Positions 11,236 to 24,600 of a DNA stretch of 64,000 bases are shown piece by piece. The first letter of the stretch is position 1; every line of letters begins with the position of its first letter. The notes beneath the pieces were generated by a model. That model made no database searches. It was not told the origin of the DNA and worked only from the letters and a program-made list of their open reading frames with translations. The translations under genes and the position numbers were made by a program. Origin of the DNA: Chamaecyparis obtusa (Eukaryota; Streptophyta; Pinopsida; Cupressales; Cupressaceae). Location of the stretch: contig BSBK01006749.1 of NCBI GenBank assembly GCA_027943335.1, positions 186,001 through 250,000 on the forward strand. The letters are read 5' to 3'.

Positions 11236-12196
11236 AGATGCCCTAATAACCATGCATTATAATCACCTCAATAATTGTCAATACTTATGCACAAGTTCCC
11301 TAGTAGTTGTGCACTATGGTACTAATAAAGTTGCACAACTCTTCAAATTGAAGTCTACAAATTTTAACTAACAGAGGAACACATTGATGTATATTGGTAC
11401 ATATGAAACTTATTGATGGATTTTTAATTTTCATTTTTAGAGTTGGTAATTGGGGGGTTGGGTGAGCAAGGAGTGAACTGTCATTAGAACGTGTTTGGCT
11501 ACAAACCCTTCCCCTATGTCCAATTTTTTGAAACCTATTCTTTTATTAAAGAATAGTTTAAAAAAAGAAGAATAGTTTCTAAAAGATTGGGCTTAGGGGA
11601 AGACTCCACAGCCAAATAGATTGTTAATACTAATGCACAAATTCCCTAGTAGTTGTGCATTATAGTACCAATAAAGTTGCACAACTCTTCCAATTTAAGT
11701 CTACAATTTTTAACTAATAGAGGTACATATGGATGATTATTGGTAATTTATTGATGGGTTTTTAGTTGTCATTTTTTTATTTTATTTTTTATAAAGTTGG
11801 TAATTGTGGGGTTGGGTGAGCAAGGAGTGAACTGTCATTGGAATGGGTTTGGCTACATACACTTTCCCTATGTCTAATTTTTTGTTCCAAATAAAAGAAT
11901 AGTTTCCAAAAACTTGGACATAGGGGAAGGCTCCATAACGAAACACATTCCAATGACAATTCACTCCTTGCTCACCCAACCCCTAATTACTAAAAAAAAT
12001 GACAACTAAAAACTTGTTAATAAATTTCACATATACCAATAGTCGTCCATGTGTATCTTTATTAGTTAAAATTTGTAAACTAAAATTAGAAGAGTTGTGC
12101 AAGTTTATTGGTACCATAACGCACAACTACTAGCAAATTCTCCATAAATATTGACGATTCTTGAGATGGTTGTAGTGCATGGTTATTAGGGCATCT
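11236..12196. mobile_element. Fold-back MITE with duplicated left arm
   Basis: The ends are inverted copies: AGATGCCCTAATAACCATGC at the left and its complement at the right end. The complementarity continues inward over roughly 300 bp as an imperfect hairpin. The left-arm segment starting near 11284 (GCACAAGTTCCCTAGTAGTTG) is repeated near 11631, so the element has two left halves and one right half. No open reading frame of note. The left tip overlaps the AAGAT target duplication of element H, meaning H inserted right at this tip. The superfamily is unclear because a clean target duplication of the MITE itself was not found. Confidence 0.75.
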
Positions 12197-12239
12197 ATAT
12201 GTAGATATGAATGAATGATTTTAATAACATGCACACAGT

Positions 12240-12579
12240 CAAAATTGTCTATAAAAAGACACTTCTAAATGGCCTTTTTTTCTCTTATGCATATAATTGT
12301 GGGCACAAATGCATATAATTGTGGGCTTGTGCCCACAATGGTAAAACCCACAATGTTGTGTTTTTTACCCAAGACTCTTCCCCTTACAAAGACACTTCAA
12401 AAATGAATGTGAAATTAAAAAACGCTTTGTCTCTGTAGTGCCCTTATGCATATGTATATATGTGTTATAGCTTTTAATCCCAATGACGAGCAACTGCTTT
12501 GGATTCAAGCCCTCGCTTCTTCTGTAGCTCCAGGTTTAGAAGATTGAAGACGTTTGGGCTGAATCTGTACAATATAAGA
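12240..12579 (+). promoter_or_regulatory. Putative promoter and 5' UTR of the host gene
   Basis: Two TATA-like boxes lie upstream of the predicted start: TATAAAAA at 12250-12257 and TATATAT at 12455-12461. Between them an 18-bp direct repeat (12287-12304 and 12309-12326) carries ATAATTGTGGGC, and the second copy forms a perfect 9-bp inverted repeat with 12331-12339 (ATTGTGGGC / GCCCACAAT). TGGGCT elements here and at about 12556 resemble plant site II elements found in genes for ribosome biogenesis and growth. The transcription start is not determined. Confidence 0.4.
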
Positions 12580-12624
12580 ATGGAGGAGGACATGGATACG
12601 CCCGAGGAAGTTACTTTAGTCAAG
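12580..12624 (+). CDS. Exon 1 of the host gene
   Basis: Fifteen codons from the ATG to AAG, then a GTATTT donor; ends in phase 0. The ATG follows a short leader with promoter-like sequence. The link to exon 2, 34.6 kb away, rests on phase and on the run of charged residues continuing across the join. Confidence 0.6.
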
Positions 12625-15600
12625 GTATTTTATCACTATTAACCTCCAAGCTTTTACACTGCAATCTCTCAGCTCATGCTTTTGTCCTGGGCGTGCAATT
12701 TTACCTTTGTATTTGGATTAATAACTGGTCTATAATTATCAGGGTTAGCTAAGGAACTACAAACAGAGCTAATGCTTATTATTCCTTTGGGCATCTCGGC
12801 TTAAATCTATACTCGTAGGGTGTGCGGTCAATAAGAGTAATCAAAGAAAGAACTAGGCTACATTTCAGTTTTGAGGAAATTTTATGTATCAAATCCTTTT
12901 GCTGCTCGTTCAGAGCGTCTGCATTGAACCAAACGGGTGGTAATAGATGTTTTGACATTTTTAAAGGAAGACATTCCATAGTGTGAAAACAAATATTTCT
13001 TCGATTACAATAAGATAGTTGACCAGTTTTAAACCCGAATACCGCTGGCTATAAGCGTAGTATACATGTTTGCGAGTTATGGTGTAATGATTACGGGGAC
13101 GACTGTGAAAACACGTTTTGTATAAAAAGGTAATAAGCTAACTCACTCGGTTATAAAATGCCACCACTGCCCCCGTCAAAAAGGCGAACAGATTGCAGCG
13201 ACTAGGAGATTTAAAGACAGCGCCCACATCATAGAAAGAAAGAAAAAAATAATTTTAACGACTGTGAGGCTAAAGATAGTCTATGGGACAGACCGTCTCA
13301 CATGCTGAAATTTTTATTTCCGCCATTTTCTTGTGAAGCTTGATGATGAGTGCCCCAACTGCTCAACTGTCCTCTCATTGAAAAGATCAAACCACGAATT
13401 CACGGTCAAAAGAGTATTAAAACTGTCCCTACAGTCTTTGAAGGCGTCACATTCTAGAAAAAAATAGAGACGGTCAAAATATATGCAATCAATTAAATTA
13501 AGAAGTGGTGCTATCAGTATGAAATAGAGCTGGCACATTAGTTTAAGAAAAAAATGAATTATTATTCTCAAAGGCAGCGATGAAGGGTGGTGACTCCCTC
13601 AAGAAATGTATATAAAAGACAAATCATTTCATTGCAAAGATGATCAAGTTTGAAATAAATGCTTTACCGGTGAATTACAGTCAAAGAGGACAAAAACCAT
13701 TCAAGGTAAATTAGGAGTTTTAAGGATGAAACTCCTTAAATTCTCTTAGCAGGTTAAGGACAAAAAAATTTAATTTGCCATTGCTGAGTTAGGGATGAAA
13801 CTGAAAGCACTCTCAAAGTAGACAGACGAGGAAATCATCAGATTTTGAAGGAGAATTATGGTAGAAAATCAATATACGATTTATTTTCAGAATTATGTCA
13901 TAAATTATTAATTTGATATCATAATAAATTCATAATTTTAGACAAAGCTATTATCATTTTGAGTAAGGATTATTGTTTTAGGGCAAACACTAGAAATGTT
14001 TTAGAAAGGGACATTACAATTGGTATCAGAACAGTAGTCCTACCAGCCTGCGGATCTAAAAAATAAGTTTATGTAGTTGAGTCAAAAGATCAACGGGCCT
14101 TGGAAAGAGAAAGGAAAAAGCTAGAGGCAACATTACAACAAACACCTCCAAATTAAAGGTAGAGGAAAAAGTAAAATGGGTGATTGTGAGGTAGATCAAG
14201 AGAATGTATTAAAGGCTTATATGCAGTGACATGTAACATGCAAATTGCTGAAGCAGAAATAACTAGCTAACTGCTGAAACAGAAAGAACTATGAACCAGC
14301 ATAAAATGCAAAACTGTAAATTAAGTACAAGCTAACATTATCAATTAATTTATTTTTTTAAAACATAAGTAAAGAAATTGCTTCTAAACGGAACAGTAAA
14401 CTATTAAAAGGAAAGATAACTTAACATGCATCATCTTTGTCAATTAACTTAACATGAAAGACGAAGTAAGTACAAAAACTTACTGTGAGTGTACTAGCGT
14501 TGGATTCCATTATATCTTTCTTGATTGTATCAATGTAACATGGAAGGAAAATATCACTAGTATGTTTTTACCACCCAACTACAGATCTACTGATCCCCCT
14601 TGCACAACTTTCTACTTGAAGCAGCCCGACTCTTCGCAGGGATGTAAACATGGCGACGAGGTAAGCCGTCTGAATCTGGTGGTTGTTCCTACACAACTCT
14701 AGTCAGTCACATTCTATAGCCACTCCTATCTAGTATGAACTCTGACTAGGTGGTGTATCTGGAGTAATCGAACTGACTAACACTACATAGCTTAGTGTAC
14801 CTTGGCCAAGGTTCCTGGATGCAAGCACGTATGTAGTCAAGTTCTTCAACCTACTCGGCTGGGCACAAATTAGGAATTAGTCAAATTTGTTAAATTTTAA
14901 GTAATCAGATCTAAAATTAAATCAGAGCAGAGAATTTAAACAAATCAGAATAAAAGACACAACACATTTTACCCTCGGAAACCTCTAGGAGGAAAAACCC
15001 AGCATTCAGATCCATTTATTATTACTTCTCTCCAATTGACTTACAATGACATTGCTGAAGATTTGCTGAGGATCACCAATCCACGAAGCAAATCAACTGT
15101 GGAGGACTGATTCAAATAATAGCCCAGATTTGAATTCTTAATCAGATCTCAGTCTTGAATGGATGCCCAGATGTCTATAATCAGATAAACAGCTCCACCA
15201 TTAGTTTGCTGCTGGATCAGACCACCATGAGCTTGTTGTTAATTCTCTGATTGATGTGTAGATTGGAGCAGGTCAAGTCACACATGCCTGGGCACGAATT
15301 CACAGTCCTATGTTTTCTGTTTGTAGTCACACCATGAATTTGCAGTCCTATGTTTGCTGTTTGTAGTCACATCATGAATACAGTCCTTCATTGATTGAAG
15401 CAGCTGGAGGAAATTCATATGATGTAATTGTATTGCAGAGGAGCAGAGAGATTTCGCTGATTAGAGTAGCAGACAAATATCGCATGTAGCCCTTGTTCAT
15501 TGTATTTTCCTTACACCCGAAAGTCCTCATATATTAACAAAAATATATGTAGGGTCGGCTTCCAAGGCTGACCTTGGATTTAATTCTTTGGCGCCAAGAG

Positions 15601-18600
15601 AAGGAAAATGTGAGAAGGAAAGGCCCAGCCCTTAGACGATTTTATTTTAATTTAAATTAAATATATAAATTAAAAAATGTTAATTAAAATGTTAGATTTA
15701 AGTCTAATTTATTTTTATTAGCTAGAATTCGAATCTAGCTATTAAAATTACCACTCCCTCTTAGCTAGGGAGGATTCTAGGCAATATCATGAACTCCTTT
15801 CATGATCTCCATCATGCCTACTCGCAGAATGGATCCACCTTACATTCCCCGTAGAGGGTGGAAGAGGACAAGCCTCAAGGAGGATCACCTTGCATTGCCC
15901 GCAGAGGGTGATAAAAAAAAAAACTTTGCCACCTTACATTGCCCGTAGAGGGTGGACTTAACAAATTAATTACATTGCCACCTTGCATTGCCGGCAGGGG
16001 GTAGACTTTAATTACAACATCACCTTGCATTGCTTGCAGAGGGTGATAAAACATAGATTCATCTGCACCTTGCATTGCCTGCAGAGGGTGGTTTTACATT
16101 TCTTCTCTCAAGGAAGATACAAGGTACAACTAAAAACAATGACCACCTTGCATTACTTGCAAAGGGTGGAAAAATCAAATACATAAACAAGATACATCAG
16201 TGAAGCTGAGACTCCCTCTCAGCAATAGCAGGTATCTTTACAAGTCCAAGCCTTTTCACAAAGGTATTCAAACTTCACCGTGTTAAGTGGCTTGGTAAGA
16301 ATATTTGCCACTTGCTCATCAGTGTTGATGTACTTTAGCTGGATGGCACCTCTCTGTACCATATCTCGAATGAAGTGATAATGGGTTTCCACATGTTTAG
16401 ATTTGTCATGAAATACAGGATTGACAGACATCTTTATATAACTCTGGTTATCACAATGAATAATGGTAGGATCTAATGGTTGTCTAAACAGGTCAATAAG
16501 AAGTTTACGAAGCCACACTGCTTCTCTTGAAGCAACACTTGCTGCAATGTACTCAGCTTGAGTTGTACTCAATGCAACTGAAGACTGCTTCCTGCTGGCC
16601 CAAGAGATCATGGCAGATCCCAAACTGAAACATAAACCCGAAGTGCTCTTCTTTCCAGTGACATCGCTTGCCCAATCTGAGTCACAAAATCCTTCCAAGG
16701 AAATTATATTGGAAGAGTACTTCAGCCCATAGTCAACTGTGCCATGTAAATATCTCAAGATGTGTTTAGCAGTAACAAGATGAACATGCTTAGGTTTGTT
16801 CATGAACTAGCTGAGTGCACTAACAACATAGCATATATCCGGTTTAGTGTTAACTAGATACATCAAAGACCCGATCAACTGCCTATATTCTGTAGCATCT
16901 GTAAAATCAAAATTTTCTGCACATGCACTCAACTTTTTCAGATTAGTCTCCATAGGTGTAGACATAGGTTTACAATCCAACATGCCAAATCTTTTCAAAA
17001 TGTCTAAAGTATATTGTCCTTGACTTAAAATAATTTCATTAGGCCCTTGCCAAACTTCTAAGCCAAGAAAATAATGCATAAGTCCCAAGTCTTTCATTTC
17101 AAATTCAGAAGCTAACTCCTTGCATCTAATGATTATATCTTCTTTCCAGTTAGAAATAAGTCATCAACATATAAGACCAAAATCAACATCTCATCATTAA
17201 GGACTTTGAAATAAATGTTAGGATCAACATTATTCTTACAAAATTCCAAACATATTAAGTACTTATCAATTCTTTCATACCATGCACGAGGAGCTTGTTT
17301 CAAACCGTAGAGAGCTTTCTTCAACCTGCACACATGAGTTTCTTTTTTGTGGATCTCATATTCTTCAGGTTGCTCGATATAAACTTCTTCTTCAATGACA
17401 CCATTGAGAAAAGCAGTCTTGACATCCATTTGGTGCAACTTTCAACATTTAGCTGTAACAATGGCTATGATAGACCTGATAGAAGAATATCTAGCTACAA
17501 GGGCAAAGGTTTCTTCATAGTCTATACCTTCCTTTTGAGAAAAACCATGAGCTACAAATCTAGCTTTTAATTTCTCAATACTACCATCAGCAGAATGCTT
17601 AATTTTAAATAACCATTTAGAAGATACAACAAACTTACCTTTGGGTCTAGGCACAATCTCCCACATGTCATTCTTGATGATGGACTCGTATTATTCATCC
17701 ATGGCATTTTTCCACTCAAGCTGATCCATAGCTTTTCTTGCGTTGACAGGTTCACTTTCAATGAAGTTGCACATCAAGGTCACATAGTTGGAGAAGGCTT
17801 GAGGTCTTCTGCTTTCTCGGAAAGTGCTAGGAGGAGCAGCGAATTGTTCTGCCTCTTGAATTGTGTTCTTCACCCAAAGTGATATTTTCTTGTTTATGAT
17901 GTTGCTGCTAGGATCATTTGTGGGAACTAAAGGTTCATCATGACTGATTGGATCGAGAGGACCTGTAGACTCCCTCTGAAACTCAACATTATAATCAACA
18001 TCCATCTTATGATTTTTGTTAGTAACATTTTCATCTTCAATCAAGGAACTTTTAGATTTTCTTAATGCAATGTTTTCTTCAAAAGTAACATCTCTACTTA
18101 CCTCAATATACCTTTGACTTGGAATATAGATTCTAAAAGCTTTGGAATTCTCACTATAGCCAACAAGTATACCTTTCTTACCAGATGGTTCCAATTTGGT
18201 TCTTTTCTGCTTCGGGATGTGAATGTAGACTGGACTTCCAAAGATCCTCAAATGGCTGGCGTTAGGTTTCTCTCCTGTGAATGCTTCTTCTGGAGTCATA
18301 TCTTTCAGAACGTTGTGGGGACACCTGTTTTGGATGTAAACGATAATCTTAGCAGCTTTAACCCAAAGGAACAATTGCAGATTCTGATCATGAATCATAG
18401 CTTTAGCTGATTCAATAATGGTCTTGTTCTTCCTTTTAGCAATTCCATTTTGTTGAGGGTTGTAAGGAACACATAACTCCCTCTTGATCCATGCTTCTAC
18501 ACAAAAGTCATGAAAGACATTTGAGGTGTACTCACCTCCATTGTCAAATCTAAGAATCTTAATGCGTTTACCAGAAATATTTTCAACTAGAGATTTAATC

Positions 18601-21600
18601 TCTTTAAACCTAGTTATGACTTCATCAGATTCTTTTGTCTTTAAAAAGTAAAGCCAAGTTTTCTTAGAGAAATTATCTATGAAAGTAACATAATATAAAC
18701 AACTACTAGAAGATGCAACTGACATTGGACCACATAAATCAGGATGGATAAGAGCAAGTTTTTCTTTAGATCTAGATTCACTTTTCTGAAAAGAATTTTT
18801 AATATTTTTACCTATTGCACAACCTTTGCATACATCATCATGAACATGACTAAGTTTAGGCATACCTTTGACCATCCTTTCAAGTGTATAGGAAGAGCAC
18901 GGTAGTGAAGATGATCAAGTCTCCGGTGCCATAGATCGCTAGACTCAGCTAAAGAGCTAATAAGAGCTTGGAAAGGACGAGCTGAAAGCTTGTAGAGGCT
19001 TTCAAATCTTCTACCAATAACTCTAGTAGATTTGATGTTAGATTTCTTAGGCCAGGCTAAAACTCTACCTTTAGAAAAAGCAATTTGATAACTTTTATCT
19101 TCTAGAGCAGAAATAGAAATTAAATTCCTTTTAATTCCGGGAACAAATAAGATATCAGATAACTGTAATGAGATACCAGAATCCAAGTTGAGAGTTGTGT
19201 TACCAAAACCTCTTACGGAGTATTGAGCATCATCTCCAATGACCGCATGAAGATTTGATTCCTTCTCAGTCAAATATGTAAGTTGATTCCTATAACCTGT
19301 TATATGCCTCGAAGCACCACTATCAATCAACCAAGTGTCACTGTCAGTAGGAATATTATTAGATAAGGCATAAATGAAAAGAAAGTCTTCCTTGTTTTCC
19401 TTATCATCAACTTCATTGATGTGTGTTTCTTGATATTTTGGTTGAATCTGCATTCCTTGGCATAGTGACCAAATTTGTCACATCTGAAACAATGAATGTG
19501 AGAAAAATCCTTAGGTCTCTTCCTTGGATTATTGTTGTCTCGAGATCTGAAATTGTTATTCCTTTTGAAGTTGTTCTTCCAATTTCCACCTTATGTTAAA
19601 ATTGAACCAGAATGGAGCAGAACAAAAGAGAGTGCAATACAAAATAAACAAAAGCAGAAGCCACAATCTTTCATCCTGGGAAAAACCCTCCTCACCGAGG
19701 GAAACAACCCAACCCACAAAAAATAGTATCCTTTATTGAGATTCAACACCAAATACGATATGTAGCTCTCATTGACGTCACAGCTTAATAGTCAATAAGC
19801 TTTATAATGTCTTACACAGAAATGATGCTTCAATGACCATACGATGATCAAGTACAATAATATAAACAATTGAAATTAAACACACTGCGTAAATGATATA
19901 GCCGCACATAAAATAGCTCACTCATAGAGCATGAAATGTTTGCATACTCCCTAATGCACAAACATAGATCTCTGTTATAAAAGTCCTTCACATGGAGAAC
20001 CAAATACTGAAAGAGCTGGTACTTTTATTTTTCGTGTCTATCTTGTTGGTCGCGCCCAAAACCGAAAATGGGTCTGCCAATGAATAATTACTGATAGCAA
20101 AAGAAAGCTCACAATCATAATGAAGTGCGCCTGGGAAGGTGACACTTCACCTTACTTGGCGTTCCACCAATTAAGGTGAAGCGCCATCATCTTAGGCGTT
20201 ACAAAGATGGTGGTGCAGATATCATTAATAATATTAAGTGCCGATAATGAAAACCGGTTATCCAATTGTTATGAAACAAAAAGGAACCAACAATAATCAA
20301 TCGGTTCATACCTATAATGTAAAGTATGATGATGCCAAAAAGAATAAAGCATGGCCCGACAACAAATACACCTGTCATTGGTGATTAAGCACTTGCTTAA
20401 TCACTGTTGATGTCAGTTTTGTACCACTACATAACATATAGCAATTGAATACTTGATATAGAATACCAAACACTCAACCCTCTCTTGAAAAGTATATACT
20501 CATGAAGAACATGAGAAAACTCCAAGGTTCCTTACACCTGTGGATACTAACTCAGTTATATTAATGTGATTTGCTGGTTAATTACATAGGCGGGCTTACG
20601 TTGTTCATTCAAAGATAACTTGGTGGTACTTCGCTTGCTTGACTTGTTCTTTTCTCCTTGATCACTTTCACTTTCAACTACTCCTACCACTAACTGCTTA
20701 CTGCTCTACTACTACTATGAATGAAGAAATTAGCAAATGGACGGGAATCCAACCAAATGAAAGCTTGCCAGCGGCGCTACCTCCATAGATGCAATGATTC
20801 AAGGGGAATTGGACTAGATTACCACACAAGGCTTCCTAACAAGCCGCTAGGATGCTAGTGTTCTAGTATATAGATCTCTATCAAACATTCACTAACATCA
20901 CCATACAACTAGCCATCTATTTCTACTCTAACAACATGAAATGAAATCCTACTTTAATTTAAGAGATGAGAAGAAACATGCAATACACCAAAATGATCAT
21001 GTATATCCACTATGCAAGCCACAACAATGAATAAAGAACAATTTTGATAGTATTTTGGCAACAATTCTCCAACATAACTCCCTTTTACAAATGAGAACAA
21101 ATGGCCTTATATAGAGGCTCAAAATTACAATGAGTGGCCAAGATTAAAAGGCAAAATCAAGGGCCAAGATTAAACCTTACAAACCCTAATTAGGATTACC
21201 ATCTTTCAACCAATTACATGAGGACACCAACTTTGTGGGCCAATGAGAAAATTACAATAATTTGTCAACCAATGAGAACATAGGACGCTTGGCATGATTT
21301 GATTGCATGCACATGAAATTGCCACCTCATCAACCTTATCTTATAAATTTATTTAATCTTTGAGATGAGGTGAAGCTTTGGATGCTTGAGCTCGTCCTTA
21401 GAAACTTTCTCATCACCGCTTGAACTTGCTTGTACCTGATGTCCTGACCTTGAAAGGGTGAGGTCTCTATGCACTTGGGGTAATCTTGCCTTGGCCTCGG
21501 TGGCTTGTTTGGATGTGAACCTCTTTGCAAATTGAGAGCCTTGCTCTTGGCCACCACCTTGAAATCAAACTTGACCCCTTCATTATCCTTGCCTTCCTTT

Positions 21601-24600
21601 CAACCTTCCTACTCGAATTTGGTTTGTATGCACCCCCCCTTTGCTTCAATACTCTTGGGTTCTGGGGGCACCTGCCTCGGCCATACCTCCTTCTCAAATC
21701 TAACCAAACTAGCTTGCACAAATAGCCAAGCCCTGCCTAGCCTCAAATATCTTCAAATCTCTTCCAATTTGCAATGAAACCTGCCTCCTTACTAATGTTT
21801 TCCTCTTTGGCCAACCTTTGAATGTCTTCAATTGCCCGGATTGCCACAACTTCACCCCCTTGGCATAAGCATCTGTCTCAACCATAGTGGTGCAGTGCAT
21901 CTCCCCAAAATTGGATTTGGTTCGACTAGCAAAGCATCACTAACAGCCTTCCATTCAAATAGAAGAGGTAGGCCCCCATGTAGAATTGCTTCTGATTTTG
22001 TACTGTCCTAAGTTGTAACTCTAAGTTCTCACTAATGATTCTAACCCAATCAAATTTTCTTTTTCCATTTTCAATTCCTTCAATAAAATAATACATCCAA
22101 GGATCAAACTGTGTACCTTGAGCGGAGCCCATGACCCGGTTGAGAAGCACAATAAGGTCGCCATACTTTGATTTGAAATCTGACCTGGTGAGCCTTGATG
22201 ACTTGGTGACTCCCTTCTTGCCTTCGTGCAACCAATTCTGCTTTAGTAGAGCGAGGTAGGCATCTTGATTGTCTTGAAAGAACCTGGCCGCTATCCTGCC
22301 CTTTTGTTGGGGTATATTGAACACTTCCTTGTACAATTCCACACTTACTGATCTTCTTCGCCATAGAGGACTGGCCTCCTTTCAACCTATCTCTCAATTG
22401 TACCATATCTATGGTGCCGATGTTGGCGTCATGTCTTCCTTGTCTCTTTTGGTATTAATTCCCTTTGGGTTCTTGCTTGCTTAGTATCTGCCATCCTAAA
22501 CACTTATTTCTGCCCCTTCTTTCTACAGTGAGGTGGGATTACACTTATTTCTGCCCCTTCGTCTAGGGATGATCAAACATATTTCTGCTTCGCCAATTCC
22601 TATCACTCTACACTTATCTCTGCCTCTTCTCTTAGGGATGGACTATCACTTATTTCTGCCTCTTCGTTACCTATGAGATGGACTACACTTATATTTTCCA
22701 ACTTCTTTCCTAGGGGTGGGACTACCACTTATATCTTCTGTCTCCAAATCCTAAACGGAAACTACACTTATATCTCCCAACTTCAAGCCCTAGTGAGATG
22801 ATGAGGTGATGGATGGATGATGCAAGCAAGAAAATAGGGAAATGTACTAAGCGAGAACAAGGAGAAAATCTGTCTTTTAGACCAGCCTTCACCTTCAATC
22901 ATGAAGCTTGTCTCCTACACCAAACAATCAACCACCAAAGAAAAAGATAACAATTAAGAAAATAGTTCAGTCCACTCACCAAATTTTGCAAATTTTTCCC
23001 TCAAATAGGCAGGCATGGGCAAATCTGTGGCTGTTTCCTTTCAAAATTCGTGGCCTCTACCTTCACAATTCGTGGCCCTCTAAAATTCTGCCCCTTGCTA
23101 TCAAATAGCAGGCCCTCCAACAAAAATCGCAAGTCTCCCTAACAATGGCAGCCTGGGCAATCAAGTAGCAGGCCCTTCTCATAAACTCGCTGTACTAAAC
23201 AATTGCTGTACCCTCAAACAATGTCGCTGGCATGCTCGTTAATTCACATACTGCAGGTCTCCTTAGACAATGTCGCAGGTCTTCTTTCCAAACTGTGGTC
23301 TTTACTACCAAATAGCAGCTCTCTGTCATAAACTCGCTGGCCTGGGCATCAGATTCTATGGCAGGTCTGCTACCAATTCACAAATTTCCAGTCAGAGTCA
23401 CTGCCCTCTCTGCTTTGATAATTCGCTCCTCCTTAGACAAAAGTTCGCTTCTCCTTAATATTTTCGCTGCTCACCAAATGCCCTGATGGAATGGAGAGAA
23501 AGGATGGTGAGGAGAAGAGGGAAGCTGCCTCTTATTTATATCAAACCTTCCCTTAAATTGCAGGGCCGACCTGGGCAAATAAAACAACAAAATTAATTAA
23601 TTCCATCCATAAAAGGGGCCGACCTACTACAAAATTTGAATTTGCATTGAAACTTGTATTAAATTTTATCTATCAAACTTAGATTTTCGAATTGCATTGG
23701 AGATAGGTTACGCCATTACAAAAAAGAGGTCCTAAGTTTCATTTTTAATGCCACACGCACTCATTGAGGGCCAGATTTTTGAGATCAATGCTTAGAATTT
23801 ATGTTTTCAATGCAGATTTTAAATTTGATTGCCCGGACTTTAATTTATTGCTCACTTTTTAAATCTTAGTGCCCAGATTTTAAATTTCTAAAGGCCAAAT
23901 TTTCGAATATTGATGCCCAGATTTAAATAAATGCTCAGATTTTATAGTTTACAAGGTGATAGGTCTAGTTTAGATTTTAAATAAAGTGGCCAAATTTTGA
24001 GATTTCAAAGCAAATTTTCGAAATTAATAAAGATGATAGGCCTAGATCGTCTCAAATCTCCCCTTTTGGCAAATCAAAATATGGCAAGGTTCTCTAAACA
24101 CGACCAAACTACAATCAAAACAAATTCGAAAATGAAGGCCCAAGGTTCAATTTCAATAATCTTCAAAAATCATCCGTCTAAGACCAAAATTTGCTATGGC
24201 CTCGCTAAGCCAGGATCAAGGAAAAAGCCAAGGTTTGCTCGAAAATGGGGGTCCCCAAATTTTTTTTTGGGGGAGATGGTGTGAAACCTCACAACAATCA
24301 CTAACGACAATGGTGCCAAATAATACATGAAGTCCATGTCACCAAAGATGTGCGAATTGAAGCAATACGAGCATCAACAATATGGCTTACCAAAATGTCT
24401 AATATAACTAGATGTAGAAGGTAACAACAAAAATCAATGTTGAAGTCTCTGTCGCAGCTACTCAACTTCAACATCTTAAAGGATTGAGCTGCAAGAACTT
24501 GATTTTCTAAAGAAGAAGAAGAACTTCTAAATCCTCTAGCATTTAGACGAGATTCTTCTTGAATACAATCAGCTCTAAGACAATCAAAGGAAGGAAGAAT

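Larger units (their letters stand above)
19594..24473 (-). mobile_element. Unclassified 4.9-kb insertion B in the gag of copia A
   Basis: The insertion begins TGTTAAAATTG and ends CTTCAACA on the plus strand, i.e. LTR-type TG..CA ends. Pentamers CCTTA (19589-19593) and TCTTA (24474-24478) flank it, a one-mismatch target duplication. Removing it rejoins the gag frame of A. No second LTR copy was found inside. Minus-strand promoter-like TATA boxes occur near 21113 (CTATATAAGG) and 23540 (TATAAATA). It has one decayed coding region (21467-22406) and several tandem-repeat zones, but no protease, integrase, reverse transcriptase or transposase motif. It may be a giant solo LTR, a LARD-type element or a composite. 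Confidence 0.65.

Noticed and set aside
14454..14702. 82-codon plus-strand frame in intron 1 with several Cys
   Set aside because: No recognised domain, no splice-site pattern that joins it in phase to exon 1 and exon 2 convincingly.
15834..16169. Possible CRISPR-like array (repeats with unique spacers)
   Set aside because: The repeats are imperfect, spacing is irregular, the context is a plant retrotransposon, and there are no cas genes.
15875..16186. Overlapping open frames on both strands with repeated Q-A-M-Q-G / L-H-C-L-Q-R peptides
   Set aside because: They are translations of the seven-unit hairpin repeat, not a gene.
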